A DNA stretch of 64,000 nucleotides. Source: Ciona intestinalis. Its lineage: Eukaryota; Chordata; Ascidiacea; Phlebobranchia; Cionidae. Shown piece after piece: positions 26,701-40,100 of this stretch (position 1 is its first letter; each line of letters opens with the position of its first letter). The position numbers and the translations under genes were made by a program. The notes beneath the pieces were generated by a model, which worked only from the letters and a program-made list of their open reading frames with translations, was not told the origin of the DNA and ran no database searches. The stretch spans positions 5,571,050 to 5,635,049 of the forward strand of contig NC_020166.2 of NCBI RefSeq assembly GCF_000224145.3, read 5' to 3'.

Positions 26701-29700
26701 ATAATTATATACCATTCAGATTCTGCTGTTGTAGTTACCACATGTAATGTAAAGCTTAAAATTTGCTTCTCTGATAAAGAGTATATTTTACTAACAACCA
26801 GCAACAAGCAATGTTTTTACCAGAACCAGAAGAGCATTTTTCAAACATAAACATCACAAAAAAATAGCTTAATCATATTTTTTTAATATTTTTGTTAATT
26901 AATATGCTTTCTGTTTTTGTTTTTTTCAAAAAGTTTGTGTAATTATTCATACCGCACATTATGTAATGATTCAGTTGATTCTAAACTTAACTTCAAATTT
27001 CAGGCAGCAGAGGACAGCGCATCCGAAGACAAAGATGTTGTTCTCAAAAGCTTGGTTGAGTTATGTGAAGATGCTCCGAAAGTTGTTCGTCCTTTTGTTG
27101 AACCTTTACTAACCACTTGCCTTAAGGTAGATATATGGTTTGCCTTCTGCAATGCTGCTTTAACATCACTGGTGATACAATGTTTTTTAATGGCTCTGAT
27201 TAAAGATTAGATACCGGTATATTTTATAATGCAACCTAAAGTAAAATGGCTTGTTTAAAAATAAAAAAGTGTTAACATATATTGTGCACCCATTTAGCCC
27301 ATTTTATTGCAAGGCATAAAATATGTTCTTTACCATTCCTAAGTAATAAACTTCTAATTTCTTGTGCAACTTAGGTTCTTGGCAATGCTGAATTGGAAAA
27401 CAGCATCAGGCAGCTTGCCCTTGAAGCGATTGTGACATTGTCAGAAACTGCGCCGGGCCTTATTCGAAAGCAGAAAGCCATCATACCAATTATAAGTTAG
27501 TCAAGTATTGTACTCGATACAGTCATTTTTAATGACACACTTCTTGCTGCACTATTGAATCAGTGTATTATTCTTGTTAAAATCTGACCATTTAGTTGTT
27601 TTTAAATTTTGAAACATTTTTCAAGGTTAATAAAATTCTGAAACGTTTTTCAAAAGCCACATTTTCAAAGGCGAGAGAGTAATAGAAAACAGTAGAATGA
27701 ACTTGCATTTTTTTAATAATCAACCTGTAGCTTTGCTGATCTACCACTAATCTTTATTTTATTTCTCCATCCAGTTCCCCAGATGTTGGCTCTCATGATT
27801 GATCTTGATGAGGATGAAGATGCTCTTGCGGAATGGTCAGTCGCTGATGATGCAGAGGATGAGGAGGGCGATGCAAACACTGTTGCGGGAGAAAACGCCA
27901 TCGACCGGTTTGCTTGTGCTCTCGGAGGAAAGACCATACTGCCCCACATTATGTCCACTGTTCCCCCCATGCTACAAAACGGTAATTATTTAAGATCCTG
28001 CATCATGGTAAACAAAGTCGGTATTTATAATAAGTAATATATAATTTTTTGCTTCGATGAACTCTGGCCAACAGGTCTCATAACATGTCATATCACGGCC
28101 ATAACCTCCACCCATAAAATATAGGATGAAATGATTAGTTTGTTAGGCAAAGTAAAATAACGAAAATGCTACCACTTAAAGTTAAAACTTAAATGTGCAA
28201 AACAATTACAAATTACACTATTAATTGTCCCACAATAAGACTTTAATCCCAGGACCCCAGAAGAGCAGTAGAAATCACTAATATGGTAATGAAGTAAATA
28301 AAAAGGTAGAGCTAGTTAAAATGATCCACTTTTAAACTCTTATCAAATTTCTCCCTTTGAGTTTCAAACTTAAACCTAAGTTGTTAATCATAACATTCCA
28401 TCCAGAGGATTGGAGATACCGACATGGAGGTCTGATGGCGATATCTGCTGTTGGGGAAGGTTGCCATAAATACATGGAAGAAATTCTTGAACAAATTGTC
28501 AATGCTGTCTTGCCTTACTTAAATGACGCGGTAAAGAATATCAAACTAAAAATAAATAAAAGTCAAAATTATTAAACTCTAGGCGTGCTCATGATAGTAA
28601 AAATATTGTCATTAAAAAAAAAAAATTTTTTTTTAAAACAGGTATTATTTTACTTCTACATATTATATAGTCCACTGGACTGACACTTTTAAGGCCAAGG
28701 CTCACATCTTTTGCCATGCGCTAAATTTATGAAACTTCAATTTTACATTTTTAATGTCAACAAATGACCAAACGTTTCTATAAATTATTATAATTGGTGA
28801 ATGTTGAGAACTCTTCCACACACCTGGTCTTTTCTCAAGTCTCACAATTTATGTCTGGTTCTTTTAAATTTTTACCTTGTTAATATAGTTTCAAACAATT
28901 TTTCTGTTTGATTTTAGGTAAAAAACGTTTTTTTATCATAATTCTCTACATTTTTTGTGGTAATGTTTATAATCACTACAATTTTTCCACAGCACCCCAG
29001 AGTGAGGTATGCAGCTTGTAATGCAACTGGTCAAATGTGCACAGACTTTGCACCAACAATACAAAAGCAATGTCACGCAAGAATAGTTCCTTCACTATGT
29101 AATGTGTTAGATGATGTAGCCAACCCTCGAGTACAGGTTTGTATTTGGTTCCGTCCAAACTGAAAATATTCTAAAAACCATTTTAAGTAAAACATTAGGA
29201 AAGCCTCTTACAACTAAAACAATGTAATCTTATTTTAAATATTTATAAATTCTTAGGTAAATCTGAAACTTCTTCTCATCCAAAAATAATTACTATATTT
29301 ATTAACTTACACAAAATAATTATTTCATTTTTTTTCATTTTCTGAAATGTGAAAAATACTTTTAATCTACATAGAAGAGATTGACATAGGATAAACAAAG
29401 CATCTAACTCTAAATTCCAACACTGTTTGGTAATAATCTCACTAACTTCCCAGGCACATGCTGGAGCAGCTTTGGTAAACTTTGTAGAGGATTGTCCCAA
29501 GTCAATCCTCCTCCTGTATTTAAATCCACTGTGTATGAAACTAGAACAGGTTCTCTCTACACAAATACAAGAAGTAAGTGACATGCGTCAATATATATAT
29601 TGTTTTTTTTTATTAGTATACCCAGCACTGTGATACAAGGTGTTTTCAGAAACACCACAAATAAGCAGTTTTGGATTTTTTAAAATCTTATTCTTTGTTT

Positions 29701-32700
29701 GCTCTTTTTAGTTTATCTTGTACAGTGTTGGAAAATAAGTTTCATGTAAAGTTTTCTAAAAACTAAAGTCTTAGCCCTTTGAAACATGACTATTCTTTTA
29801 ACTGTATGATAATAGAGAATTTACCCAGTCTACATTATACATTTAATAAAAAAAGTGTTTTTTAAAGTTTGCTGACTTAATTTTTAAACAAACTCTACAT
29901 TCCCCACAGTTGGTGCAAAAAGGTACCAAACTTGTTCTCGAGCAAATCACGACAACCATAGCTGCAGTGGCAGACACAGCAGAAGAGAAATTTATTTTAT
30001 TCTATGACCGTTTCATGCCTTCACTTAAATACATAATGGCGGTAATTTGGCTTTTTATATTTGTCGGTTTAAATGGTATCAGATACTGTCTGATTAAAAG
30101 TCGACCAGGTTAATGTTTAGCCAGCTTAAAGCGTTGTTTTCTTGATAAATCAAAGTCAACAATTCCAAGTCTTTAATTGAAATAATCGAAATATTAAATT
30201 TGATTGTGAGAGTTAGGGTCTGAATTATATGCCAAGAACCATTGCTTAAGGTTAACAGGTTTAAAAGTATGTGATAAATTTAAGTTATATAGGTTAAACT
30301 TGTGGTTTTAGAATTTTACATTTAAATAAAACCTTAAGGTTACATTTCAAAGACAAAATGGCAAAGACATATTGTTTTTTTTATTTTTTTAAAAAATATT
30401 CTTTTCATGCAATAGAATGCAAAAAGCAATGAATTACGAATGCTCCGAGGTAAAACAATCGAATGTATCAGTCTTATTGGACTCGCTGTTGGATCGGAGA
30501 AGTTTATGCCAGATGCTGAAGTAAATATATTGTAATCTCATAACTTATATTATAAATGTTTACATTCCTAAACTCAATTTCATGTAACTTAAAAGGTAAA
30601 CTTAAAATGAAATCAAGCTGTATTTGCTTAATCTAAGTAAGTTTGACTGCGTTTAATACCAATGTTTTGTATATGAATAATTTGTATTGCTAACCCATGC
30701 ACATATGCCCTTTTAATATTTTCTTGCATTAATTCATGGGTAGTATATGACAAGCATTCTATATCCTATATTATATACAAGTGACAAGCATCTATCTTTT
30801 CTATTTTTTATATTTATTACCCACATTATGCAGGAAATCATGCAACAACTGTTAGCCACGCAAGAAAACATTGAGTCGTGGCAAGATGACGATCCACAAA
30901 TATCTTATATGATCAGTGCATGGACCAGGTTAGACCTACAATATATTTGTTTTTTAAACTTATCAGAAAAATCATTCAACCTATTTTGCTAAAAAAAAAA
31001 TAGAATTAAAAAAGTAATGATTTTCCAACAAAGATAAGTTAAATGAGATATGATTTTTTACTCAAGCTTTTTTCTTTATCAGAATTTAATTTTTTTATTT
31101 TATTTTTTATATTACCACCTTTAAGTAATAAGTTATACAGAAAAATTCAAATAAAACAGTTAAATACAAGGTACCTTATAGGTGGCTGGCAGTACTGGTC
31201 TGAAATAGACCATAGCTGCATTGTAACATCTATTTAGTCTGCCATGTGAGGATATATAACTATCATTCATTTCATAAAATGCCTGTTTAGAATTTGCAAA
31301 CTGCTTGGTCAAAAGTTTGTCCAATATCTTCCCGTGGTGATGGGACCTCTGATGAAGGCTGCATCAATTAAACCTGAAGTTACGATGCTCGACTCTCAGG
31401 ATGCAGAGGACCTGGATGAGAACGATGGATGGGAGTTCATTAAACTTGGAGGACAGGTGTGGAAAGATAATCCTGATGTCTATTCAGCTTTTGTTGTGTT
31501 TTGGGTCAAAATTTGTTTAAGACAAAGGCCAATATATTATTTCACATACTTTTGGTGTTCCGTGGTTAGTATGACAGGTATATTTGCGAATGCTTTTGGT
31601 TATTTCTAATATAAATTGTTGCTGTCATACAAAGCAAAGCAATTTATGAACACAATCTTGTTTAGAAATAGACCATGCTTTTAAAATGTTTTTTTTTTTC
31701 TTAATATTTTTAATTAACAGCTTAAAATTTGTTCGATATTTTAGCCTAAAATCGATGGTAAGAAAATCTTCGGTATTTTGGATGGGGGAAAACGGGACAC
31801 CTTTAGCACATAATATTTTAATACCTAGATCGTATTTTAAACAATTAACAACGGTTTATGGAAGTAGTAAAGACACGCTTTATAATTATTTGAATGTTTT
31901 TTCGTTTAGTGGCAAATAGGATAAGAAAATAAAATGAAAAGGTGTCCCATCCTCCTCCACTCTCCTATATATACTGCACTCCATAATATTAATAATACCG
32001 ACATCCTAATTTTCCTCCTCAGCAAAGCTTTGGCATCAAAACTGCTGGTTTGGAAGAGAAATCGACTGCATGTGAGATGTTGGTGTGTTACGCTCGTGAA
32101 TTGAAGGAAGGATTTGTAGATTATGTGGAGGATGTTGTTAAACTGATGGTTCCACTACTCAAGTTTTACTTTCATGATGATATCCTTCATTTTTTATTAT
32201 ATATATTATAATATATATATATCTATGATTATATATTTATAATTATAATCTATATACTTGATATATACATGTTTTTAAAATTTTAATGGATATAAATCTA
32301 CCTTGAAATCTGTTTTCATGGCAGGTGAAACAGTGGTGAAATAAAGTTAATGTTTTTTCTAGGAAGGCAGTTTTCAATCATTATTTAATGCATGGTAACA
32401 ACAGTAGTAGACTACTTAAACGATGTTGTATTTCTCTGGTATAAAAATGACAGAAAATATAAAAAATCTCTTTTAAAGTGCTATCTTAATATCAGTTAGT
32501 GACTTATGTATCATTATTTTGGTTATTTCTAATTGTTAGGTATTCGGTAACAGCGAAAAAAAAAACAACTTTCTCCTCAGGAATGACATCCAAACATTGA
32601 GTATGCATTAAAATTACAATAAAACAACTTTTTCTTAACATATATTTTTTACGAGTTCGTTCATCTGCAAGCGAGGCACTTCCTTACTTGCTGGAGTGTG

Positions 32701-35700
32701 CTGCCCTCCGTGGTGAGGAGTACGTTGACCGTATATGGACATATATCGCTCCCCACCTTTTATCTGCAGTGAAAGATGAACCCGACAAAGATGTTTTAAC
32801 GAGCTCAATGGAGTCACTAGCCAAGGTAGAAGGATATTTAAATCATAATTTTATCAATTCAGGATATTTAAATCTTATTTTCAAGTATTGTATAAACACA
32901 AGCATAAAAAATGTTACTTTTTATTACATATTTTTATGTGCAGCTATGAACTACCTTGTTACAGTCATACACCCATACTAAGTTTTCTATGTGATTTAAT
33001 TTTTGCTTTGTCCGCTTCTTAAAAACGAGATTAGCATATTTAGGACTATATTTTTGTGTGATTAGCTGAAGTTTTAACCAAATAAAATACATTTAACTTC
33101 TTTTATATAGTTAATGACTTAGTGATTTGATTTTACAATGTAGGCCTTAAGAGCAAGCCTTCATAAAATGTAACACACAATTTATCCTTCATAAAATGCA
33201 CTATTTTGTCGTTTCCCCGGATTTACCGTATTTTTATTTCTACCAGTGTATTGAATTACGAGGCAGAGGCTCATTTTCAATGGAGCAGTATCAAGAACTG
33301 ACACAGATCATTCAAACGATGCTTAATCAACATTTTGATCGAGCAGCAGAACGACAAATGAAGAGAGCTGATGAAGATTATGATGAACAGGTATTTTACT
33401 TTTGTTTTTTTTTCATGTCTGTTGCAAATTCTGATAATGTCTGTTATGGTAATAAATGGCATCTGATAAATTAATCCCCTTTTTATGATAACGCTGTTTG
33501 ATGTAACCTTATTTTAGTTGTTGTGTAATAAAGTCTTCATTTATAATAGCTCAGAATATTAAAAAAAAGAAATAAATGGTAATTTGTTTTAACATATAGC
33601 GCTGGTAATGGTAAAAAAACTGTCTTTGGTGTTACAACTATGAAAATGAGCAAATAAGTGTTTTTGTAATTGTGAACTTGTATTTTCCCATAGAAACAAG
33701 TGTTTGATATTTTTCTTTAAACTCATGTCCTTTGTCCTTTTGGATTTTGAAAGTCCTGTGCTCTGAGAATGTATTAAAACAGTGGTCAAATGTGGCGTTT
33801 CAAGTAGTATGGTCCACAGCTTGCTTTCGCAATTGATACTATATTATGTCATTCTGTTACCTTGCAACATCAAACTAATTCTTCTTCTTTTCCAGATTGA
33901 AGAAACCTTACAAGATGAGGATCAAGAAGATGTTTACATTTTATCAAAAGTTGCCGATATTCTTCATTCTTTGTTCGGAGTCCTCCGCGCAGAAGTTCTT
34001 CCCCTATTCGATGTTCTTCTTCCTCATTATGCAAAGCTACTCGTGAGTATTTCTGTTCTTTTTATTCATTTTGATAAAGCAGAAAAAAGTGGTATGTTTT
34101 TAAGTTACACTCAAATTTTGTAACTAGTGTTTTTATATTTGTTCCAGTTGTAATAGTTTTTCATGTTTGCTTTTGCATCAATGCCACCATACATATTGAA
34201 TTACACTCTTCAGATTATCTTTAATCTTACATGTAGCAATTGTTGTGCATGTTTCAAAAATATTTAACAAAACAGCAGTTAGAAGGCAATTTGTTTTCCA
34301 AATACTCTGCAGTGCCTTTTTCTATCTTTACATGTGTGATGTGTATGTTCACATTTCACACAGACTAAAACATTTTAAAACATCCCACTCTAAATTTCCT
34401 GTTTCTTTTATTATCCCCACCAAGTTCTTATCCTAGCATCACCTAAAAGTTGTGTTTTGTGCCATAGTTTCATGTTGTACATGTTTGTTCAGGAAAGTGA
34501 CCGACCGTGGGCAGACAGACAGTGGTCGCTTTGTGTGTTTGATGACGTCATTGAATATGCGAGTCCTGAGTCAATAAAGTATCAAGATGTCTTTGTGAGG
34601 TAAACGGTAACATGTCTGTGGTAACATGGATATGCTTTATTCAATTAGCAACTTTAAAAGTTATTTCACAACATACTAGTTTAAGTAGTTTCCTATTTTA
34701 TAATCTTCAATGCCACAATATGAGTTATTGGGTTATGTAACTTTGTGGTCTGTTCTGTATAGAGAATAGTTTGAACATTAGTTACTGTCTCGCTGATAGG
34801 TTGGAGATATTGGCCTAAAAGTTCAAAGGATCCCCAACACTGGTGGCAGCATATACCCTTAATGTATTTATGTAAATTTATATTTTATACAATACCTTGA
34901 CAGCTTGACTATTTCATTTGGCCTTATATATTTAATGCATGTAAAAAAAGATAAGTATTGTAGAGACTCGACAATACTTACAACACGACCCTACAATATT
35001 TATCTTCACAGGCCTTTAATTACATACATTGAGGATGAATCACCTGAAGTGAGACAAGCAGCAGCTTATGGGGTTGGTGTAATGGCTTCATGTGCTAGTG
35101 AAACATACTATGCTGCTATTACAGGTACTAGTTCTGTTGTGTATCTGAATAAATGAAACTTATTTCTCTTTTTTCGGTCACGAATTACGATAATAAAGAA
35201 TGGTAAAGTTTATAAAAGCCAAAAGACGGCTAGTAACAGTAAACAACATTTGTTAAACACATTTATTGATAAAACAATAAAGAAATGTGTTTTCGATAAA
35301 AGGCGTGACCGTTACACTGTACAGACAAAATTAAAGCAAAGTAAGATTTTAACTAGTGATAGTTACACTTAAACATAGGTCTTTTTTTCTGAAATTAAAA
35401 AGCAATATTATTTTATTGACCCTCTATAAATTAGAGTCCATACCTCGCTTAAAGAGAGTGATAGAAGGTCCTCATGGAAGAGGAGTTCAGAATCAACCTC
35501 TTGCTCATGAGAACCTCGCACCTCTTGAAAACTGCATCTCAGCTGTCGGGAAAATTCTTCGGCACTGTCCAGCTATTCTGGGATCCGAAGCGGCCGTGGC
35601 GCAACTTCTGCAGCTATGGTTGTCGTGGTTACCTGTGACTGAAGACAAGGAAGAAGCAGCGCATGTTTATCGCTTTGTATGCGACCTCATAGAGAGGTAT

Positions 35701-36302
35701 GGAATCATTTTTTAATACTTTCCGAAAATAAATTTATAGGTAGTCATGGCATTAAATTTTAATAGAACTTTTTTCCCATCTCAGTAAAATATGTGTAATT
35801 TTTAAAATACTTGCATTAGTATTTCTTTGTATTATTTTGATTTTCAAAATATACACATTTTGGAACATTTTATGACCTTTGCTACCTTTCAAATTGCACA
35901 CTATACCAGCTGTTTCTTTGATCTAATCACAATTTATCGCAGCAACAACCAAGTTGTACTCGGTGAAAATAACAGCAACTTGCCAGCTGTTATTTCTTTG
36001 ATTGCTGACGCAGTTTATGGAGAAGCATTTGAAGAATGTGCAGACGTTGCAGAGCGTTTAATTGTTGTCTGCAAGCAAATTCAGGTGAGCTGTTTTAATT
36101 TTGAGGCGACATTTTATGTTGTAATATGCAAATTAAATGCTTGTAATAATTGCCTTTTTTAATGTTCATTTTTTTTCTCTTAATATAAACCTATTTTCAC
36201 TACTAGATGTCTGCCACTGAATGTTGGAACAACAGCCTTTCTCAGCTAGATATTCCAAAACTGCAATCGTTGAACAATTTCTTGTCTTCACACGCTTCTT
36301 AA
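23749..36302 (+). CDS. IPO5: Importin-5 (RanBP5/karyopherin beta-3)
   Basis: Twenty-five exons chain with matching phases into 1110 residues; vertebrate IPO5 has about 1097. Exon ends: 23749-23823, 24870-25023, 25466-25585, 25820-25922, 26231-26327, 26406-26510, 27004-27126, 27375-27495, 27775-27981, 28406-28530, 28993-29136, 29454-29573, 29910-30041, 30416-30520, 30834-30928, 31291-31456, 32023-32179, 32653-32825, 33247-33390, 33896-34042, 34493-34599, 35012-35124, 35435-35696, 35943-36084, 36207-36302. Diagnostic blocks include [67 protein letters not shown] and [16 protein letters not shown]. The HEAT-repeat solenoid ferries ribosomal proteins, histones and other cargo into the nucleus under RanGTP control. 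One intron (after 32179) is U12-type AT-AC; the others look GT-AG. Confidence 0.97.
31774..31971. repeat. MITE copy, family A, in an IPO5 intron
   Basis: The left end GGATGGGGGAAAACGGGACAC, internal CAATTAACAACGGTTTATGG and right end GGTGTCCCATCCTCCTCCAC match the family. It lies between IPO5 exons 16 and 17 and leaves both splice sites intact. Confidence 0.85.
32180..32652 (+). other. U12-type AT-AC spliceosomal intron in IPO5
   Basis: The exon ends CATGATG and the intron opens with ATATCCTT, the exact U12 5' splice-site consensus. Near the 3' end TTCTTAAC (32632-32639) matches the U12 branch-site consensus, with the likely branch A at 32638, 14 bases before the terminal AC at 32651-32652. 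Only this junction rebuilds the conserved importin-5 text: [21 protein letters not shown] aligns with [21 protein letters not shown] recalled from vertebrates. No GT-AG alternative in the area preserves frame and homology. Confidence 0.92.
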
Positions 36303-37167
36303 AATTACTTAGAAGCAAGTCCTACCCCTCAGCATGTCTTTAGCCCTGCTTTTTCATCTTAAGGTGGAACTAATCTCTACTTTCAGCGCCGTGAGGTGGT
36401 CTGGGACACAGACTCTGTATTTTTTACTTGGCCGTTTACTACTTTCTCTATTTCATGTTTCTACTGCCTTAAATGAAACCAATGAAAGAATTGTTTTATG
36501 CAAATTTTGCATTGCCCACTTTACTAGGCATTCGCTAACGTTTTTATAACTTAACTGTTGGGTTAAATTTAACATTGACACACTGCAACGACACCACATC
36601 TCGTGTAAATCATTTAATTTAACTCGGGCATAGTTGCACACAAAATGAAACAACGGTTTGAGTAAGCATGTGTAGTTATAAACTATTGTACGTTTATAGC
36701 ATGGGAGGTTGAAAAAACGGGCGGTCAGAAAAATTAACGTTGCCTTTAAAATAAATTATATTCTCCTGACTGACGTGGATTTGCTATCAAGGCACCTGTA
36801 GCTGGTTCAGTATTTTTAGGGAAGGAAAGAGATTCGCTATAAAGGTATAAATGATATAACAGTAAAAAATCACGTTATGTACAGAAACAACAAACACTGT
36901 AAGTATGCTGTATTGTGCTGAATACTGCCTCATTCAGTTTGAATGATATTAGTTAAAAGCATTGTCCCCTGAAAGTGGTATTGGACAATTGGCAACATAC
37001 GCACACGATTAAACCAACTCAATGTAAAGTATATGCTGAATGGCGTTAATGGAAAAATGCAATGATTGTTGGCTACAAGGCATATGTGTGAGCAGAATTT
37101 GTTCTCGGTTTTGTTTTGAACTGAGTTAGTGTGCTCAAAGAGTTTCCTTGTTCCCAATGGGAGCTCT
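36303..37167. other. Convergent intergenic spacer, IPO5 and collagen IV
   Basis: The two genes end tail to tail here. An AATAAA at 36750-36755 on the plus strand is a candidate IPO5 polyadenylation signal. No further coding signal is visible. Confidence 0.5.
36750..36755 (+). terminator. Candidate IPO5 polyadenylation signal
   Basis: An AATAAA lies 448 bases after the IPO5 stop codon, in the direction of transcription and before the convergent collagen gene. Transcript ends would be needed to confirm use. Confidence 0.4.
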
Positions 37168-40100
37168 TTACTGATTCAACCGTGTGCACACTTGGCATCG
37201 ACTAACCCTTGTTCGTAAGTTTCCAGCTTTCAGCGTTTCCATTTCAGGTGTTCCAAATTGATTTTCCTCAGAAATTGTCGTAAGCCAGAAACTGTACTGG
37301 TTGTTGTAAAAGAAGCAGTGACCTCTTGCACCGTTACACTCTATGAAAGGTGTTGCACGGAAGTCTTGTAAGCAAGAACCTGGGCTGGATAGAGACTGAC
37401 CTCCACCTTCAGCACCAGCCGCTGTATGCTGTTGATCAATTAAATGACAATAAGCTCGATTTGCATCAAAGGAATTCACTCAGTGCTTACCATAGCAAAA
37501 CTGTAGCCAAGCCAGATTCCTTTCCATCCATCTGGGCAAGGTGGAATTACCATATCTTGACTGTGGACTGCCATAGCAATTGAAGATGATTCACATACTG
37601 AGCATCTACTGATGTATTCAGGAACCTATTAAATTTCAAAGTTATTTTAATCAACATACATAGTGTTACAATACACTCTTGAATCAATACATTACCATAT
37701 CAACAGAAACGGGCATCATAGGAATAGCAGCTGTGGTGGATAACCAATATGACTTATCATTCCTACTTCCATACTTGCACACACTTTGTGTGTTACAGTA
37801 CATGAATGGCATCGTGTTGAATCGTGGCATGCAAGACCCCGCTTGACCTGTGGTAAAATAAATTGTTCAGTAAAGGAAAACCTATTAGCGTTATTCCAAT
37901 TTATGCACATATTGTGTTTTAATATGATTTAATGTTATGTTAGCCTGCACTTATAATCATAGAACATTTGTTCTATAAAAATTATACATCAAGCTATTTC
38001 TTCATGACCAAACTTACCCAAATCTTGACCGTGAGCCTTTTCACTCCCTTCAAGGTAAAGCAAACTGTAACCTTCCCAAAGTTTAGTCATTCCAGCTGGA
38101 CACTCCGGTATATAAACAGTTTGACTGTGACGAACAATAAGATGGCCTGGAGGACGAACACGTCCAGCGGGACCAGCTACACCAGATCGACCAGGAGTTC
38201 CATCTCGTCCTGTGGACAGTGGATCATTAAAATTTAAATATGATATGTTTTAAGTTTATTAACACATTGAAAAGAAGACCTTCATAATGATAAGAAAAAG
38301 CTGTGGAGTAATGCTAAAGCATATTTAAAATGTAATCGGAATCAAATATATGGCTGATGAACCAAGAAGTTAAACTTTTAATAAGTGTATTGTCAAACAA
38401 ATGTTTTTCACTGTCAACCATATGAGTAAATACCTGGGCTTCCTTTAGGTCCAATAAAGCCACGAGGGCCTGGATTTCCTCTCTGTCCATGTGAACCTGG
38501 TATTCCATCACGTCCATCCAAACCACGTTCACCTTGATCACCCTTTACACACAAGTATTAAAAACACTATACACAGCTTGTTGGAATAAATGTTTACCTT
38601 AAAACCTTGTAGTCCTGGAAGACCAGTTCTGCCAATCAAACCAGGTGATCCAGGTAAACCAGGTTTTCCAGTGTTTCCTTTTGGTCCAGCAACAAGATCT
38701 GTTGGTTCAATAGACCTACCTGGTTCACCTTTGAACCCAGGTTCTCCTACAAGACCTGGAAAACCTGGCCGTCCTGGGTTTCCTGGAAATCCTCTTACAC
38801 CTTTGTCACCAGAAAACCCATGAGATCCTGGTAATCCAACACTTCCTTTTTGGCCTGGAAACATATTTCAACTTAAAATTTTATCTTTTAAATATACAAC
38901 GAAAGAATTCTAAAGCACTTTTACCTGAAGGTCCAGTAAGACCAACTAAACCTGCTGGTCCTGTATCTCCTTGAATACCAGGAACACCATCAAGACCATT
39001 TTGGCCTGGCAACCCAGGCATTCCCTTAATTCCAGGCAAACCTTGATGCCCAGTAAACCCTTCTTGTCCATCCTTTCCAGGTAAACCTTATTTAAGCAGT
39101 CAAATTAATATTAAATTAAAATTCGTTTCTACAATGTTTTTTTTGTATAATTCTTAACATTTTCCTACCTTGTCTGCCAGGGATACCAACTCCTCCAGGT
39201 AGACCTGGTTCTCCTTTTGGTCCAGGAAAACCTGGCAAACCTTGTTCACCAACTGGACCAGGTCTTCCAGAAAATCCCGCTGGTCCTGATGTTACAATGT
39301 ATCAATGTCGTTTCATTGCATTTAAGTAAAGTGGCAAATAATACAAATCGTTGGAAACACCAACCTGGGTTGCCTCTCTTCCCCTTAAGCCCAATGGGAC
39401 CTGATTCACCAGGTAAACCGGATAAACCAGTTTCTCCTTTAACACCTTTAAAGAGCACGGTAATTAAAGTTTTTGTTTAAAACTAAAACCTATGAGATTC
39501 TTACCTGTAATTCCAGTTGCACCTGGTGGACCCGCAACATTAGATACACCTGGTTTTCCCTTTTCTCCTCTCCTTCCAGGTCGACCATCCAAACCATCAA
39601 ATCCAGGTGCTCCATCCTCCCCTATTTAAATGTTTATTTAAACAACTGTTTCCAACAAACGTAGTAAAACTCTTATTGGTCCCTTAACTTTACCTATTAA
39701 TTCCTGCGTCTTCCTTTTTTACCTGGTTCACCATTCAAACCATCTCGTCCATCCAAACCAGGCAAACCACGACCACCTTTCATTCCCACCAACCCTGGGT
39801 AACCTGTCGAACAATATTCCATTACTTTTGCCCTTATTTTTCTTATAGTATACCCAACACTTAGGCATTTTACCTTTTGGTCCTGATTGTCCAATGGCAC
39901 CTCTTTCACCCTTTTGACCAGATGGTCCATCTAATCCACTTAGTCCAGGCAAACCTCTTCTGCCTTGCATTCCCTTGGGTCCATTTTCTCCATGTAACCC
40001 AGGACTTCCCTCCCTACCAGGTAGGCCAGGTTGACCTGCTTCACCCAACATACCTAAAAAGCAACATAATATTTGGTAAATTCAAATAAGAGGGAAAAAT

